NCBI GenBank assembly: GCA_947174965.1
Contig: CAMWKY010000181.1
Location: forward strand, 1 to 5,016
Length of the DNA stretch: 5,016 bases
Direction: 5' to 3'
From: an uncultured Ruminococcus sp.
Lineage (GTDB): Bacteria; Bacillota; Clostridia; Oscillospirales; Ruminococcaceae
Position 1 is the first letter of the stretch. The number at the start of each line of letters is the position of its first letter. The notes beneath the pieces were generated by a model. That model was not told the origin of the DNA and did not search any database. It saw nothing but the letters and a program-made list of their open reading frames with translations. A program made the position numbers and the translations under genes. Shown here one piece after another: positions 1 through 5,016 of the stretch.

Positions 1-43
1 CTTCTATACAGCCCATCCACTAATTTTAACAAAAGTTTTTTTA

Positions 44-439
44 TTAACTAATATCATAAGGATAAATCTCAATCTGAATATAATTCAGTTTGAATGAAAT
101 ATTGTCTCCGATATTGATTTTCTCACCGTTTTCTTCGATATAAATCATCTGAAGCCAATCATATGCAAAACGGATATAATGTATTTCACCGTCATAATCT
201 TCACATATGCCATTGAAAAAGACTGCATCATTTTTCAGACTGACAGAAATATCCTCCTTATTTTTTGGTAGTACGTCTATGCAGTCAATATCAGCTAATG
301 TAAATTCAACATGATAAACAGAGTTCAGAAAAGGTGAATTTTTTCCTTTCCAGAATCCTTTTAGTATCCCTATATTTGTACTACAGTTTACTATGATATT
401 ATTTTTCATATTCTCAATTGAAGTTATAATTATTCGCAT
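44..439 (-). CDS. Hypothetical 131-aa protein, function unknown
   Basis: I do not recognise a firm family. The start at 439 is chosen because a GGAG ribosome binding site (446-449) sits 6 nt upstream; the same frame stays open to 661 but would then read through two tRNA genes and a terminator, which is not credible. The product has no signal peptide and no membrane segment, so it is probably cytoplasmic. It alternates short hydrophobic and polar stretches, as expected of a beta-rich fold. Visible landmarks are GFWKGK (residues 28-33), YHVEF (42-46), an acidic-aromatic stretch around 75-91 and a C-terminal IQIEIYPYD. The general look (small, acidic, GxWxGK followed by a VEF strand) recalls small beta-rich immunity-like proteins, but that is a weak impression. 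It lies just downstream of the tRNA terminator on the same strand. I see no convincing promoter of its own in 440-473, so expression may depend on terminator read-through. The TAA stop is at 44-46. Confidence 0.75.
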   Translation of the reverse strand: MRIIITSIENMKNNIIVNCSTNIGILKGFWKGKNSPFLNSVYHVEFTLADIDCIDVLPKNKEDISVSLKNDAVFFNGICEDYDGEIHYIRFAYDWLQMIYIEENGEKINIGDNISFKLNYIQIEIYPYDIS

Positions 440-473
440 TTCATACTCCGTTTTACAATGAAGATGTTTATTG

Positions 474-512
474 AAAAAAGAAAAACACGAATATTTACTA
501 TCCGTGTTTTTC
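474..512 (-). terminator. Intrinsic terminator of the tRNA operon
   Basis: A perfect 10-bp stem (GAAAAACACG at 480-489 on the plus strand pairing with CGTGTTTTTC at 503-512) encloses a 13-nt loop. Read on the minus strand it is followed by six T residues (479-474). It begins 2 nt after the CCA end of tRNA-Glu, so it should end the tRNA transcript. There is no T-tract on the plus-strand side, so it appears unidirectional. Confidence 0.88.
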
Positions 513-514
513 TG

Positions 515-589
515 TGGTGACCCGTACGGGAATCGAACCCATGATTCCGCCGTGAAAGGGCGATGTCTTAACCGCTTGACCAACGGGCC
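515..589 (-). tRNA. tRNA-Glu(TTC), CCA encoded
   Basis: The minus-strand sequence folds into a full cloverleaf. The acceptor stem is GGCCCGT with ACGGGTC (one G-T pair), the anticodon stem TCGCC with GGCGG, and the T arm has the standard TTCGATT loop. The seven-base anticodon loop CTTTCAC places TTC at plus-strand 554-556, decoding GAA/GAG. The D stem has three pairs plus an A-A mismatch, which is usual for tRNA-Glu. The discriminator A (518) is followed by an encoded CCA (517-515). It is the second gene of a two-tRNA operon and is separated from tRNA-Met by only 13 nt. Confidence 0.96.
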
Positions 590-602
590 TTTTTTTATTA
601 AG

Positions 603-676
603 TAGCGGCAGTCAGATTCGAACTGACGACCAATCGGGTATGAACCGAGTACTCTAGCCAACTGAGCTATGCCGCC
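603..676 (-). tRNA. tRNA-Met(CAT), elongator type, no encoded CCA
   Basis: A 74-nt cloverleaf: acceptor GGCGGCA with TGCCGCT (G1-T72 wobble), D stem GCTC with GAGT, anticodon loop TTCATAC with CAT at plus-strand 640-642, T stem GTCAG with CTGAC around TTCGAAT. The body resembles Firmicutes elongator tRNA-Met (GGCGG acceptor start, TTCATAC loop) rather than initiator tRNA or the tRNA-Ile that is modified from CAT. The anticodon stem has a C27-T43 mismatch at its outer end. The 3' end runs A-CTT, so CCA must be added by nucleotidyltransferase, unlike its neighbour tRNA-Glu. Confidence 0.95.
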
Positions 677-726
677 ATTTTTATTTCCGCCGCAATTTTT
701 TATTTATTATCGCCTGCGACTTAATT

Positions 727-755
727 AGTATATCACGTATTTCCTGAATTGTCAA
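727..755 (-). promoter_or_regulatory. Sigma-A-type promoter of the tRNA operon
   Basis: On the minus strand, TTGACA (755-750) is followed by an exact 17-nt spacer and TATACT (732-727). This is a perfect -35 and a 5/6 -10 at the ideal distance, as expected for strong tRNA transcription. The predicted start lies near 720, about 45 nt upstream of tRNA-Met. Confidence 0.88.
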
Positions 756-841
756 TAGGTTTTCTGAATATTTGTATACAAGCACATAAAATAAATCTAC
801 ACCGCAATAAAATTGTGGAAAATTCATAAATATATGGAAAT

Positions 842-882
842 TAAGAAAATAATAAGAAATTCAACAGGAGAAAAATAAGAAA
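842..882 (+). promoter_or_regulatory. Candidate response-regulator box: TAAGAAA direct repeats
   Basis: TAAGAAA occurs at 842-848, 853-859 and 876-882, with start-to-start steps of 11 and 23 nt. All copies are on the same face of the helix or nearly so, and the last ends 14 nt before the -35 of the operon promoter. OmpR/PhoB-family regulators typically bind direct repeats about 11 bp apart just upstream of -35. The middle copy in context (850-861, TAATAAGAAATT) matches the VanR box consensus as I remember it (TCGTANGAAATT) at 9 of 11 fixed positions. The region is very A-rich, so chance similarity is a real risk. Confidence 0.4.
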
Positions 883-896
883 CTGATATTATAATA

Positions 897-925
897 TTGA
901 CAGAAACAAGGAGAGATAGTACAAT
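897..925 (+). promoter_or_regulatory. Sigma-A-type promoter of the response regulator operon
   Basis: TTGACA (897-902), a 17-nt spacer and TACAAT (920-925) form a near-perfect housekeeping promoter. Transcription should start near 932. That leaves a leader of roughly 54 nt containing palindrome copy 1 about 14 nt downstream of the start point, so a protein bound there could block initiation or early elongation. Confidence 0.82.
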
Positions 926-945
926 GTAATATATATTATAAAAAG

Positions 946-961
946 TGTTCCACGTGGAACA
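946..961. promoter_or_regulatory. parS-like palindrome, copy 1
   Basis: The exact palindrome TGTTCCACGTGGAACA lies between the operon promoter and the response regulator start, ending 24 nt before the ATG. It matches the ParB/Spo0J centromere consensus (TGTTTCACGTGAAACA in Bacillus subtilis, with C/G allowed at the fifth base and its partner). The symmetry stops at exactly 16 bp (flanks G and T), the usual parS length. As RNA it could also form a 6-bp hairpin with an ACGU loop. Whether ParB or a dedicated repressor binds it cannot be told from the window. Confidence 0.8.
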
Positions 962-985
962 TTTACGGAAAGGAAAAATGTTTAT

Positions 986-1693
986 ATGAATACAGAAAAT
1001 ACTACAATTCTTGTTGTTGATGATGACCATGATATAGTTAATGCAATATCTGCTCTGCTTGAACGTGAGGGTTATAAGATATTCAAGGCTTACAACGGTA
1101 TTGAAGCAGTCGATATGCTTATGCAGAATGACATACAGCTTATTCTTATTGATGTTATGATGCCGAAAATGGATGGTTTATCTGCTATGATGAAAATACG
1201 CACCATGAAAAATATTCCAATTATTGTATTGTCCGCTAAATCTGAGGACAGTGACAAAATTCTTGGTTTATCTATGGGTGCAGATGACTACATAACCAAA
1301 CCTTACAATCCTATGGAACTTGTCGCAAGAGTAAATTCAAATCTTAGACGATACCTAAGTCTTGGCTCTGTGGACAGCATTAAAAAAAGCAATTCCATTC
1401 AGATTGGCGGTCTTAATCTTGATAAGGACGAAAAACAGCTGTATGTTGACGGTGAGACTGTTAAACTTACTGCAACAGAATACAAAATCCTTGAGTTTCT
1501 TATGGAAAATGCAGGCAGAGTTTTTTCTGCTGAACAGATTTACTCTCATGTGTGGAATGAGGATTCCTATTCTGTAGAAAATACTGTTATGGTGCATATC
1601 AGGCACATAAGAGAAAAAATTGAAATAAATCCTGCTGAACCACGATATTTAAAAGTAGTTTGGGGGATAGGTTATAAGATAGCTAAAAATTAA
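986..1693 (+). CDS. OmpR/PhoB-family response regulator, VanR-like
   Basis: This is the DNA-binding output protein of a two-component system, phosphorylated by the histidine kinase two genes downstream. The 235-aa length is typical. The receiver domain spans about residues 5-123, with acidic pocket D12/D13, phospho-acceptor D56 in LILIDVMMP, switch serine S83 and conserved K105 in ITKP. The winged-helix DNA-binding domain covers about 137-233; the recognition helix lies near 196-212 (VENTVMVHIRHIREKIE), followed by the wing VVWGIGYKI. The receiver, HIRHIREK and WGIGYKI segments closely resemble VanR-type regulators from memory. The start at 986 follows AAAGGA (969-974) with a slightly long 11-nt spacer; the ATG at 978 is out of frame. 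It is first in the operon, behind a consensus promoter and palindrome copy 1. Autoregulation through the upstream TAAGAAA repeats is plausible. The fine assignment to VanR is inference; the family assignment is secure. Confidence 0.95.
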   Translation: MNTENTTILVVDDDHDIVNAISALLEREGYKIFKAYNGIEAVDMLMQNDIQLILIDVMMPKMDGLSAMMKIRTMKNIPIIVLSAKSEDSDKILGLSMGADDYITKPYNPMELVARVNSNLRRYLSLGSVDSIKKSNSIQIGGLNLDKDEKQLYVDGETVKLTATEYKILEFLMENAGRVFSAEQIYSHVWNEDSYSVENTVMVHIRHIREKIEINPAEPRYLKVVWGIGYKIAKN

Positions 1694-1695
1694 AT

Positions 1696-1711
1696 TGTTC
1701 CACGTGGAACA
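1696..1711. promoter_or_regulatory. parS-like palindrome, copy 2
   Basis: A second exact copy of TGTTCCACGTGGAACA, starting 3 nt after the response regulator stop codon and ending 31 nt before the carboxypeptidase ATG. The flanking bases (T on the left, T on the right) do not extend the symmetry. It shares the right flank ATTT with copy 1 but no longer homology, so it does not look like part of a larger duplicated block. It lacks a following U-rich tract and so is not an intrinsic terminator. Confidence 0.8.
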
Positions 1712-1742
1712 TTTCAGCTGACATTTAAGGGAGACAATTATT

Positions 1743-2438
1743 ATGAAAAAGAAAAGAATACTGTTTACTGCATTTGCAGTAGCATCTATTTTACTTATTG
1801 CAAAAAATTTTTCAGAATTAAGACAAATTGATATTATTTCTAATGTTCCATATGATTCAAATGCAGAAGCTTCTTATATTGAAACCTCTGACGACTGGCG
1901 GTTGATTCTTGTAAACAGCAAAAATGCTGTTCCGAAAGATTACAAGATTGAACTTACAAAACTTTCAAACGGTATTTGTGTTGATTCAAGAATATATCCC
2001 GATTTACAGCAGATGTTCGATGATGCAAGAAATGACGGGGTATATCCTGTTGTTTCGGAAGGTTACAGAACTCACGAAGAACAGCAGAATATGATGAATG
2101 ACAAAATTGACAGTTTTATTTATGAAGGATATTCAAAAAATGAGGCAAAGAAACTTGCTGAAAACTGGGTTGCAGAGGCTGGAAAAAGTGAACATGAACT
2201 TGGTTTGGCTCTTGATATAAATGCAGATACATTTTTTTCGTCTGATGAGGAAGTTTACAACTGGCTTGCTGAAAATGCCTACAAATATGGATTTATACTG
2301 CGCTATCCTCCTGATAAGAAATACATAACAGGCATTGACTATGAGCCTTGGCATTACCGCTATGTCGGTACTGAAACAGCTTATGAAATTTATTCCCGTC
2401 AGGTTACTTTAGAAGAATATCTTGACAATACAGAATGA
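1743..2438 (+). CDS. VanY-type D-alanyl-D-alanine carboxypeptidase (LAS/M15 metallopeptidase)
   Basis: Predicted zinc carboxypeptidase that removes the terminal D-Ala from peptidoglycan stem peptides outside the membrane. The 231-aa protein begins with a Lys-rich tip and one hydrophobic segment (about residues 5-20), giving a signal anchor with the catalytic domain outside; no clear cleavage site or lipobox Cys is seen. The LAS signature is complete: SEHELGLALD gives zinc ligands H151 and D158, and EPWH gives catalytic E201 and ligand H204. R109 in SEGYRTHEEQQ is the conserved substrate-binding arginine. All key residues are present, so it should be active. The start follows AAGGGAG (1727-1733) with a 9-nt spacer. 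It sits 49 nt after the response regulator gene and 55 nt before the kinase gene, in the same operon. VanY proteins lower the D-Ala-D-Ala pool in glycopeptide-resistance clusters, but no ligase or dipeptidase gene is visible here, so a role in wall remodelling is more likely. Confidence 0.92.
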   Translation: MKKKRILFTAFAVASILLIAKNFSELRQIDIISNVPYDSNAEASYIETSDDWRLILVNSKNAVPKDYKIELTKLSNGICVDSRIYPDLQQMFDDARNDGVYPVVSEGYRTHEEQQNMMNDKIDSFIYEGYSKNEAKKLAENWVAEAGKSEHELGLALDINADTFFSSDEEVYNWLAENAYKYGFILRYPPDKKYITGIDYEPWHYRYVGTETAYEIYSRQVTLEEYLDNTE

Positions 2439-2449
2439 TTTTACAAAAT
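2422..2449 (+). promoter_or_regulatory. Possible weak internal promoter ahead of the kinase gene
   Basis: A perfect TTGACA (2422-2427) in the last codons of the carboxypeptidase gene is followed, after 16 nt, by CAAAAT (2444-2449, 4/6 match). If real, transcription would start near 2456, inside palindrome copy 3, making that palindrome a classical operator. The -10 is poor, so this is tentative. Confidence 0.3.
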
Positions 2450-2464
2450 GTTCCACGTGGAACA
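2449..2464. promoter_or_regulatory. parS-like palindrome, copy 3
   Basis: The third exact copy of TGTTCCACGTGGAACA lies between the carboxypeptidase and kinase genes, ending 29 nt before the kinase ATG. The bases on either side (A and A) break the symmetry, so the conserved unit is again exactly 16 bp. It overlaps the -10 end of a possible internal promoter. Confidence 0.8.
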
Positions 2465-2493
2465 ATCCACAGAAAATTAAAGGAGTGTTTTTT

Positions 2494-4911
2494 ATGATTA
2501 AAAGTAAAATTACAAGAATTATTGCTTTTTTTATCAGTTGTATTCTTATTGGTGTTTTCTCATCTAGAGTTATGGGCTTTGTGACAGAAAACGACTATTA
2601 TATCAATGACTACACGCAAAATCCTACGTATGATGTTTCTTATGAAATGAATGAAGTTTATTACAAGTTATGGGCTATTGGTGCTATGTGGCTCAGAAAT
2701 CTTGATGAGGACGGTAAATTCAAGGGTACTAAAGAACTTGAAAAGCAGACTATAAATGCTCTTAGAAAGCTTGACTGCATGGACGAATACGGAAATCCCA
2801 CCATCTCCAAAACTAAATACACCTATGATTTCTTAGTAAGTTATGGTGAAAACAAGTTTACAAATACTGATAAAAAGTATGATGATTTTAAATTTGATTA
2901 CTATATCAGCAGAAAAAATGATAATATTGACTATGGTATCAGTGGCTATTGTTATGGTAACAGTAGTTTCAATATGTATGATACAAATTATGGTATGCAT
3001 TATTATTACTTGAACGGTAAGGGGATTGCACTTTTTGATTTTGATACAACAGGTTTGCCAAGTTATATTGATGAACTGGGTGCTACTATGTATTACAAGA
3101 CTGATGGCACAACTCCTATACCTGTTGCAAATACAAGTGATGTATATTATCGTGGTGATGATAATTATTTCAATGATTATGATGAGGGTTTATATGAAGT
3201 GGAGGATATATATTCAGAAAGAACTACATCTCCAACAGAAAAGTTTCAAGACGGCTGTTATTATAAATATGAAGCAGACAGAGGCAGATTCAGAAAAGTT
3301 GTTATCCCGACAGAAAACGACTTCACTAAAGTTCAGGTGCAGGAAATGGCTCTTACTATGATTATCCGCCCGACTGATGATATTATACAGACTTTTAAAG
3401 AATACAATGATTATATGCAAAAACGTGAAAAAGATGCAGTGTATACTATTGTAAATAATCTGCCTTTAATTGCTGTTGCTTTTATTCTTGCGCTGTATGT
3501 TCTTATTCTTGGCGGTTATGATAATAAGAATAAAAAATTCACAATGTCTGTTTTTGACAAAATTTTTGCAGAATTTTATGTTCTTATATTAGTTGCTGTC
3601 GGTGGATTCATGGCTTTTACTCTTGATTATAGTGAGATATATCTATTCTTTGATGATTACTACAATAAGGATTTAATGCTTGGTTTTTATAAGGTTGTTT
3701 ATCCGATTCTTTTCGGAATGACCGTTCTTGCAGTTGATACACTTATTATCAGAGTAAAATGCAGAAGTTTCTGGAAAACTACTTTATTATGGACTATGAT
3801 TTCTATAATTTACGGTTGGCTCAAAAAACTTGCTGTTAAAGTGAACGAAAAAATTATTGACCGTGATATGCTCAGACATGATAAGTTTACAAGAAGATTT
3901 ATTCTGCGTGCAATTATTTTCAGTGCGATTGAGTTTCTTTTTATTGTTGCATTTGTCGAGTTCAATGCTTATTTTGCACTTTTTGTTATCAGCACAATTT
4001 TAGTTGCAGGTTATATTTTCTTAAGTCTTTCGGATTTGAAAGCGATATGCAATGTCAGCAGGCATATATCAGCAATAAATCAGGGGGACTATACTGTACA
4101 CGATGAATCAAAGTTCTCTCCTGCTTACTGCATGACCGAAAAATTAAACAATATTTCAGCAGGTATTCAGTCAGCGGTTGACAGACAACTTAAATCTGAA
4201 AGAATGAAAATTGACCTTGTGACAAATGTCTCTCACGACCTTAAAACTCCTCTCACTTCTATTATAAGTTACATTGATTTACTTAGCATGGAAGAACTCT
4301 CTCCGACAGCCAAAGACTATGTGAATATTATTGTAAACAAGTCACAAAGGCTTAAAACTATGGTTGCGGATTTATTCGATTTAGCAAAAGCAACAAGCAG
4401 AACTGATATTGATATGGAAAAAATTGATGCTGTTATCCTTACAAATCAGGTACTTGCTGATTTAAGTGACAAAATAGATTCCTCCGGAAAACAGGTTAAA
4501 ACAGATATGAAGTCTGAATCCGCTTCTATAATGGCAGAGGGTAAAAAAATGTACAGGGTTTTACAAAATCTGATTGACAATGCTCTCAAATACTCCCTTG
4601 ACGGTACAAGAATCTATCTTACATTGAAAAATGAACTTGGTTACTGCATCATAACGGTGAAAAATATTGCTTCTTATGAAATGAATTTCACTCCTGACGA
4701 AATTATTGAACGCTTTACAAGAGGTGACAAGTCAAGAAGTACTGACGGAAACGGTCTTGGTCTTTCAATTGCAAAAAGTTTTACGGAGGCTTGCGGTGGT
4801 ACATTCAAAATAACTATTGATGGAGATTTATTTATCGCAGAAGTGAAGTTTCCTGTCATAACAATAGAGACTTACAAGGAAACAACAGAAATAACCAACG
4901 AACAAAAATAA
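2494..4911 (+). CDS. Multi-pass sensor histidine kinase with large extracellular domain, VanS-like catalytic core
   Basis: Membrane sensor kinase, presumed partner of the response regulator. The ATG at 2494 follows AAAGGAG (2479-2485) with an 8-nt spacer; an in-frame TTG at 2422 would add 24 residues but overlaps the previous gene and lacks such a site. The 805-aa layout is: TM1 (about 7-29), an extracellular region (30-320) rich in Tyr, Asp and Asn with no domain I recognise, then a cluster of hydrophobic segments near 321-341, 357-378, 398-419, possibly 427-444, 469-489 and 491-511. A HAMP-like linker (about 512-566) leads to the dimerisation helix with phospho-accepting H581 in NVSHDLKTPLTSI. 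The ATPase domain has an N box (N692, N696 in QNLIDNALKYS), an F box (ERFTRGD, 739-745) and a G2 box (DGNGLGLSIAKS, 751-762). The usual G1 DxGxG is replaced by VKNIASYEM (722-730), which I recall as normal for VanS-like Firmicutes kinases. It should be catalytically competent. Confidence 0.94.
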   Translation: MIKSKITRIIAFFISCILIGVFSSRVMGFVTENDYYINDYTQNPTYDVSYEMNEVYYKLWAIGAMWLRNLDEDGKFKGTKELEKQTINALRKLDCMDEYGNPTISKTKYTYDFLVSYGENKFTNTDKKYDDFKFDYYISRKNDNIDYGISGYCYGNSSFNMYDTNYGMHYYYLNGKGIALFDFDTTGLPSYIDELGATMYYKTDGTTPIPVANTSDVYYRGDDNYFNDYDEGLYEVEDIYSERTTSPTEKFQDGCYYKYEADRGRFRKVVIPTENDFTKVQVQEMALTMIIRPTDDIIQTFKEYNDYMQKREKDAVYTIVNNLPLIAVAFILALYVLILGGYDNKNKKFTMSVFDKIFAEFYVLILVAVGGFMAFTLDYSEIYLFFDDYYNKDLMLGFYKVVYPILFGMTVLAVDTLIIRVKCRSFWKTTLLWTMISIIYGWLKKLAVKVNEKIIDRDMLRHDKFTRRFILRAIIFSAIEFLFIVAFVEFNAYFALFVISTILVAGYIFLSLSDLKAICNVSRHISAINQGDYTVHDESKFSPAYCMTEKLNNISAGIQSAVDRQLKSERMKIDLVTNVSHDLKTPLTSIISYIDLLSMEELSPTAKDYVNIIVNKSQRLKTMVADLFDLAKATSRTDIDMEKIDAVILTNQVLADLSDKIDSSGKQVKTDMKSESASIMAEGKKMYRVLQNLIDNALKYSLDGTRIYLTLKNELGYCIITVKNIASYEMNFTPDEIIERFTRGDKSRSTDGNGLGLSIAKSFTEACGGTFKITIDGDLFIAEVKFPVITIETYKETTEITNEQK

Positions 4912-4977
4912 AACAAATATTCTGATTATGTTTCGCAAGGAAAGAACATAAAGTCAATACGCATATAGAAATTTTTA

Positions 4978-5016
4978 GCCATAGTATTTTTGATTATAAG
5001 TCCAAAATACTATGGC
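4978..5016 (+). terminator. Perfect inverted repeat, probable operon terminator cut by window end
   Basis: GCCATAGTATTTT (4978-4990) and AAAATACTATGGC (5004-5016) are perfect 13-nt arms around a 13-nt loop, 66 nt after the kinase stop codon. Position and shape suit a terminator for the operon, but the U-tract that would prove it lies beyond the window. The left arm is preceded by TTTTTA, so the stem could extend if the next bases are TAAAAA. It could instead be the end of an unrelated inverted repeat or a terminator for a convergent gene. Confidence 0.5.

Noticed and set aside
20..50. A/T runs after the 131-aa gene as a terminator
   Set aside because: The arms do not form a stable stem beyond A-T pairs with a one-base loop; no supportable terminator is visible before the window edge.
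440..661. N-terminal extension of the 131-aa protein to a 205-aa product
   Set aside because: The extra 74 codons run through the tRNA-Glu gene, its terminator and most of tRNA-Met; the internal ATG at 439 has its own well-placed GGAG site.
802..818. Small hairpin CCGCAAT-AAA-ATTGTGG in the divergent intergenic region
   Set aside because: It has seven pairs including one wobble and a 3-nt loop, lies outside both predicted transcripts and has no U-tract; there is no support for function.
946..961. The palindromes as intrinsic terminators or attenuators
   Set aside because: The possible RNA stem is only 6 bp and is followed by at most three U residues in each copy, so they do not look like terminators.
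824..1030. 68-aa minus-strand reading frame across the operon leader
   Set aside because: It is antisense to the promoter, palindrome and regulator start, is low in complexity, and has no ribosome binding site. The CSTWN peptide it shares with the extended kinase frame is only the palindrome translated.
1844..1859. Possible fourth palindrome copy starting TGTTCCA inside the carboxypeptidase gene
   Set aside because: Only 11 of 16 positions match, the CACGTG core is lost, and it lies in coding sequence; this looks like a chance half-site.
2422..2493. Upstream TTG start giving an 829-aa kinase
   Set aside because: It overlaps the end of the carboxypeptidase gene, reads through the palindrome and lacks a good ribosome binding site. 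The ATG at 2494 has AAAGGAG at ideal distance and starts directly with a membrane signal sequence.
3026..3361. 111-aa plus-strand reading frame within the kinase gene
   Set aside because: It is a shadow frame of the kinase extracellular region; it is out of frame and has no ribosome binding site or recognisable motif.

Overview
The window looks like an AT-rich chromosomal segment from a low-GC Gram-positive bacterium, probably of the Clostridia (Ruminococcus-like). This rests on the strong GGAG-type ribosome binding sites, the consensus TTGACA-type promoters, the tRNA types and the VanR/VanY-type signalling genes. The species assignment is inference only; nothing in the window fixes it.

Left part (1-755, minus strand): a short tRNA operon reads right to left. 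It has a near-consensus promoter (727-755), tRNA-Met(CAT) at 603-676, tRNA-Glu(TTC) at 515-589 and an intrinsic terminator (474-512). Beyond the terminator, on the same strand, lies a 131-aa protein of unknown function (44-439) with a clear ribosome binding site.

Middle (756-985): a divergent intergenic region. It carries TAAGAAA direct repeats with roughly helical spacing, a consensus promoter (897-925) and the first of three identical 16-bp palindromes.

Right part (986-4911, plus strand): a three-gene operon. It encodes an OmpR/VanR-type response regulator, a membrane-anchored VanY-type LAS D,D-carboxypeptidase, and an 805-aa multi-pass histidine kinase with a Tyr/Asp/Asn-rich extracellular region of about 290 residues. 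The likely scheme is that the kinase senses an envelope or cell-wall signal and phosphorylates the regulator, and the carboxypeptidase trims peptidoglycan stem peptides. No vanH/A/X-type genes are visible, so this is better read as a cell-envelope stress or peptidoglycan-remodelling system than as a glycopeptide-resistance cluster. An inverted repeat, probably a terminator, closes the window (4978-5016).

The most striking feature is an exact 16-bp palindrome, TGTTCCACGTGGAACA, found three times (946-961, 1696-1711, 2449-2464). Each copy lies 24-31 nt upstream of one of the three start codons. The sequence matches the bacterial chromosomal centromere consensus parS, the ParB/Spo0J site. The window therefore holds either a parS cluster embedded in a two-component operon, or a parS-like operator (or RNA hairpin) repeated before every gene of the operon.
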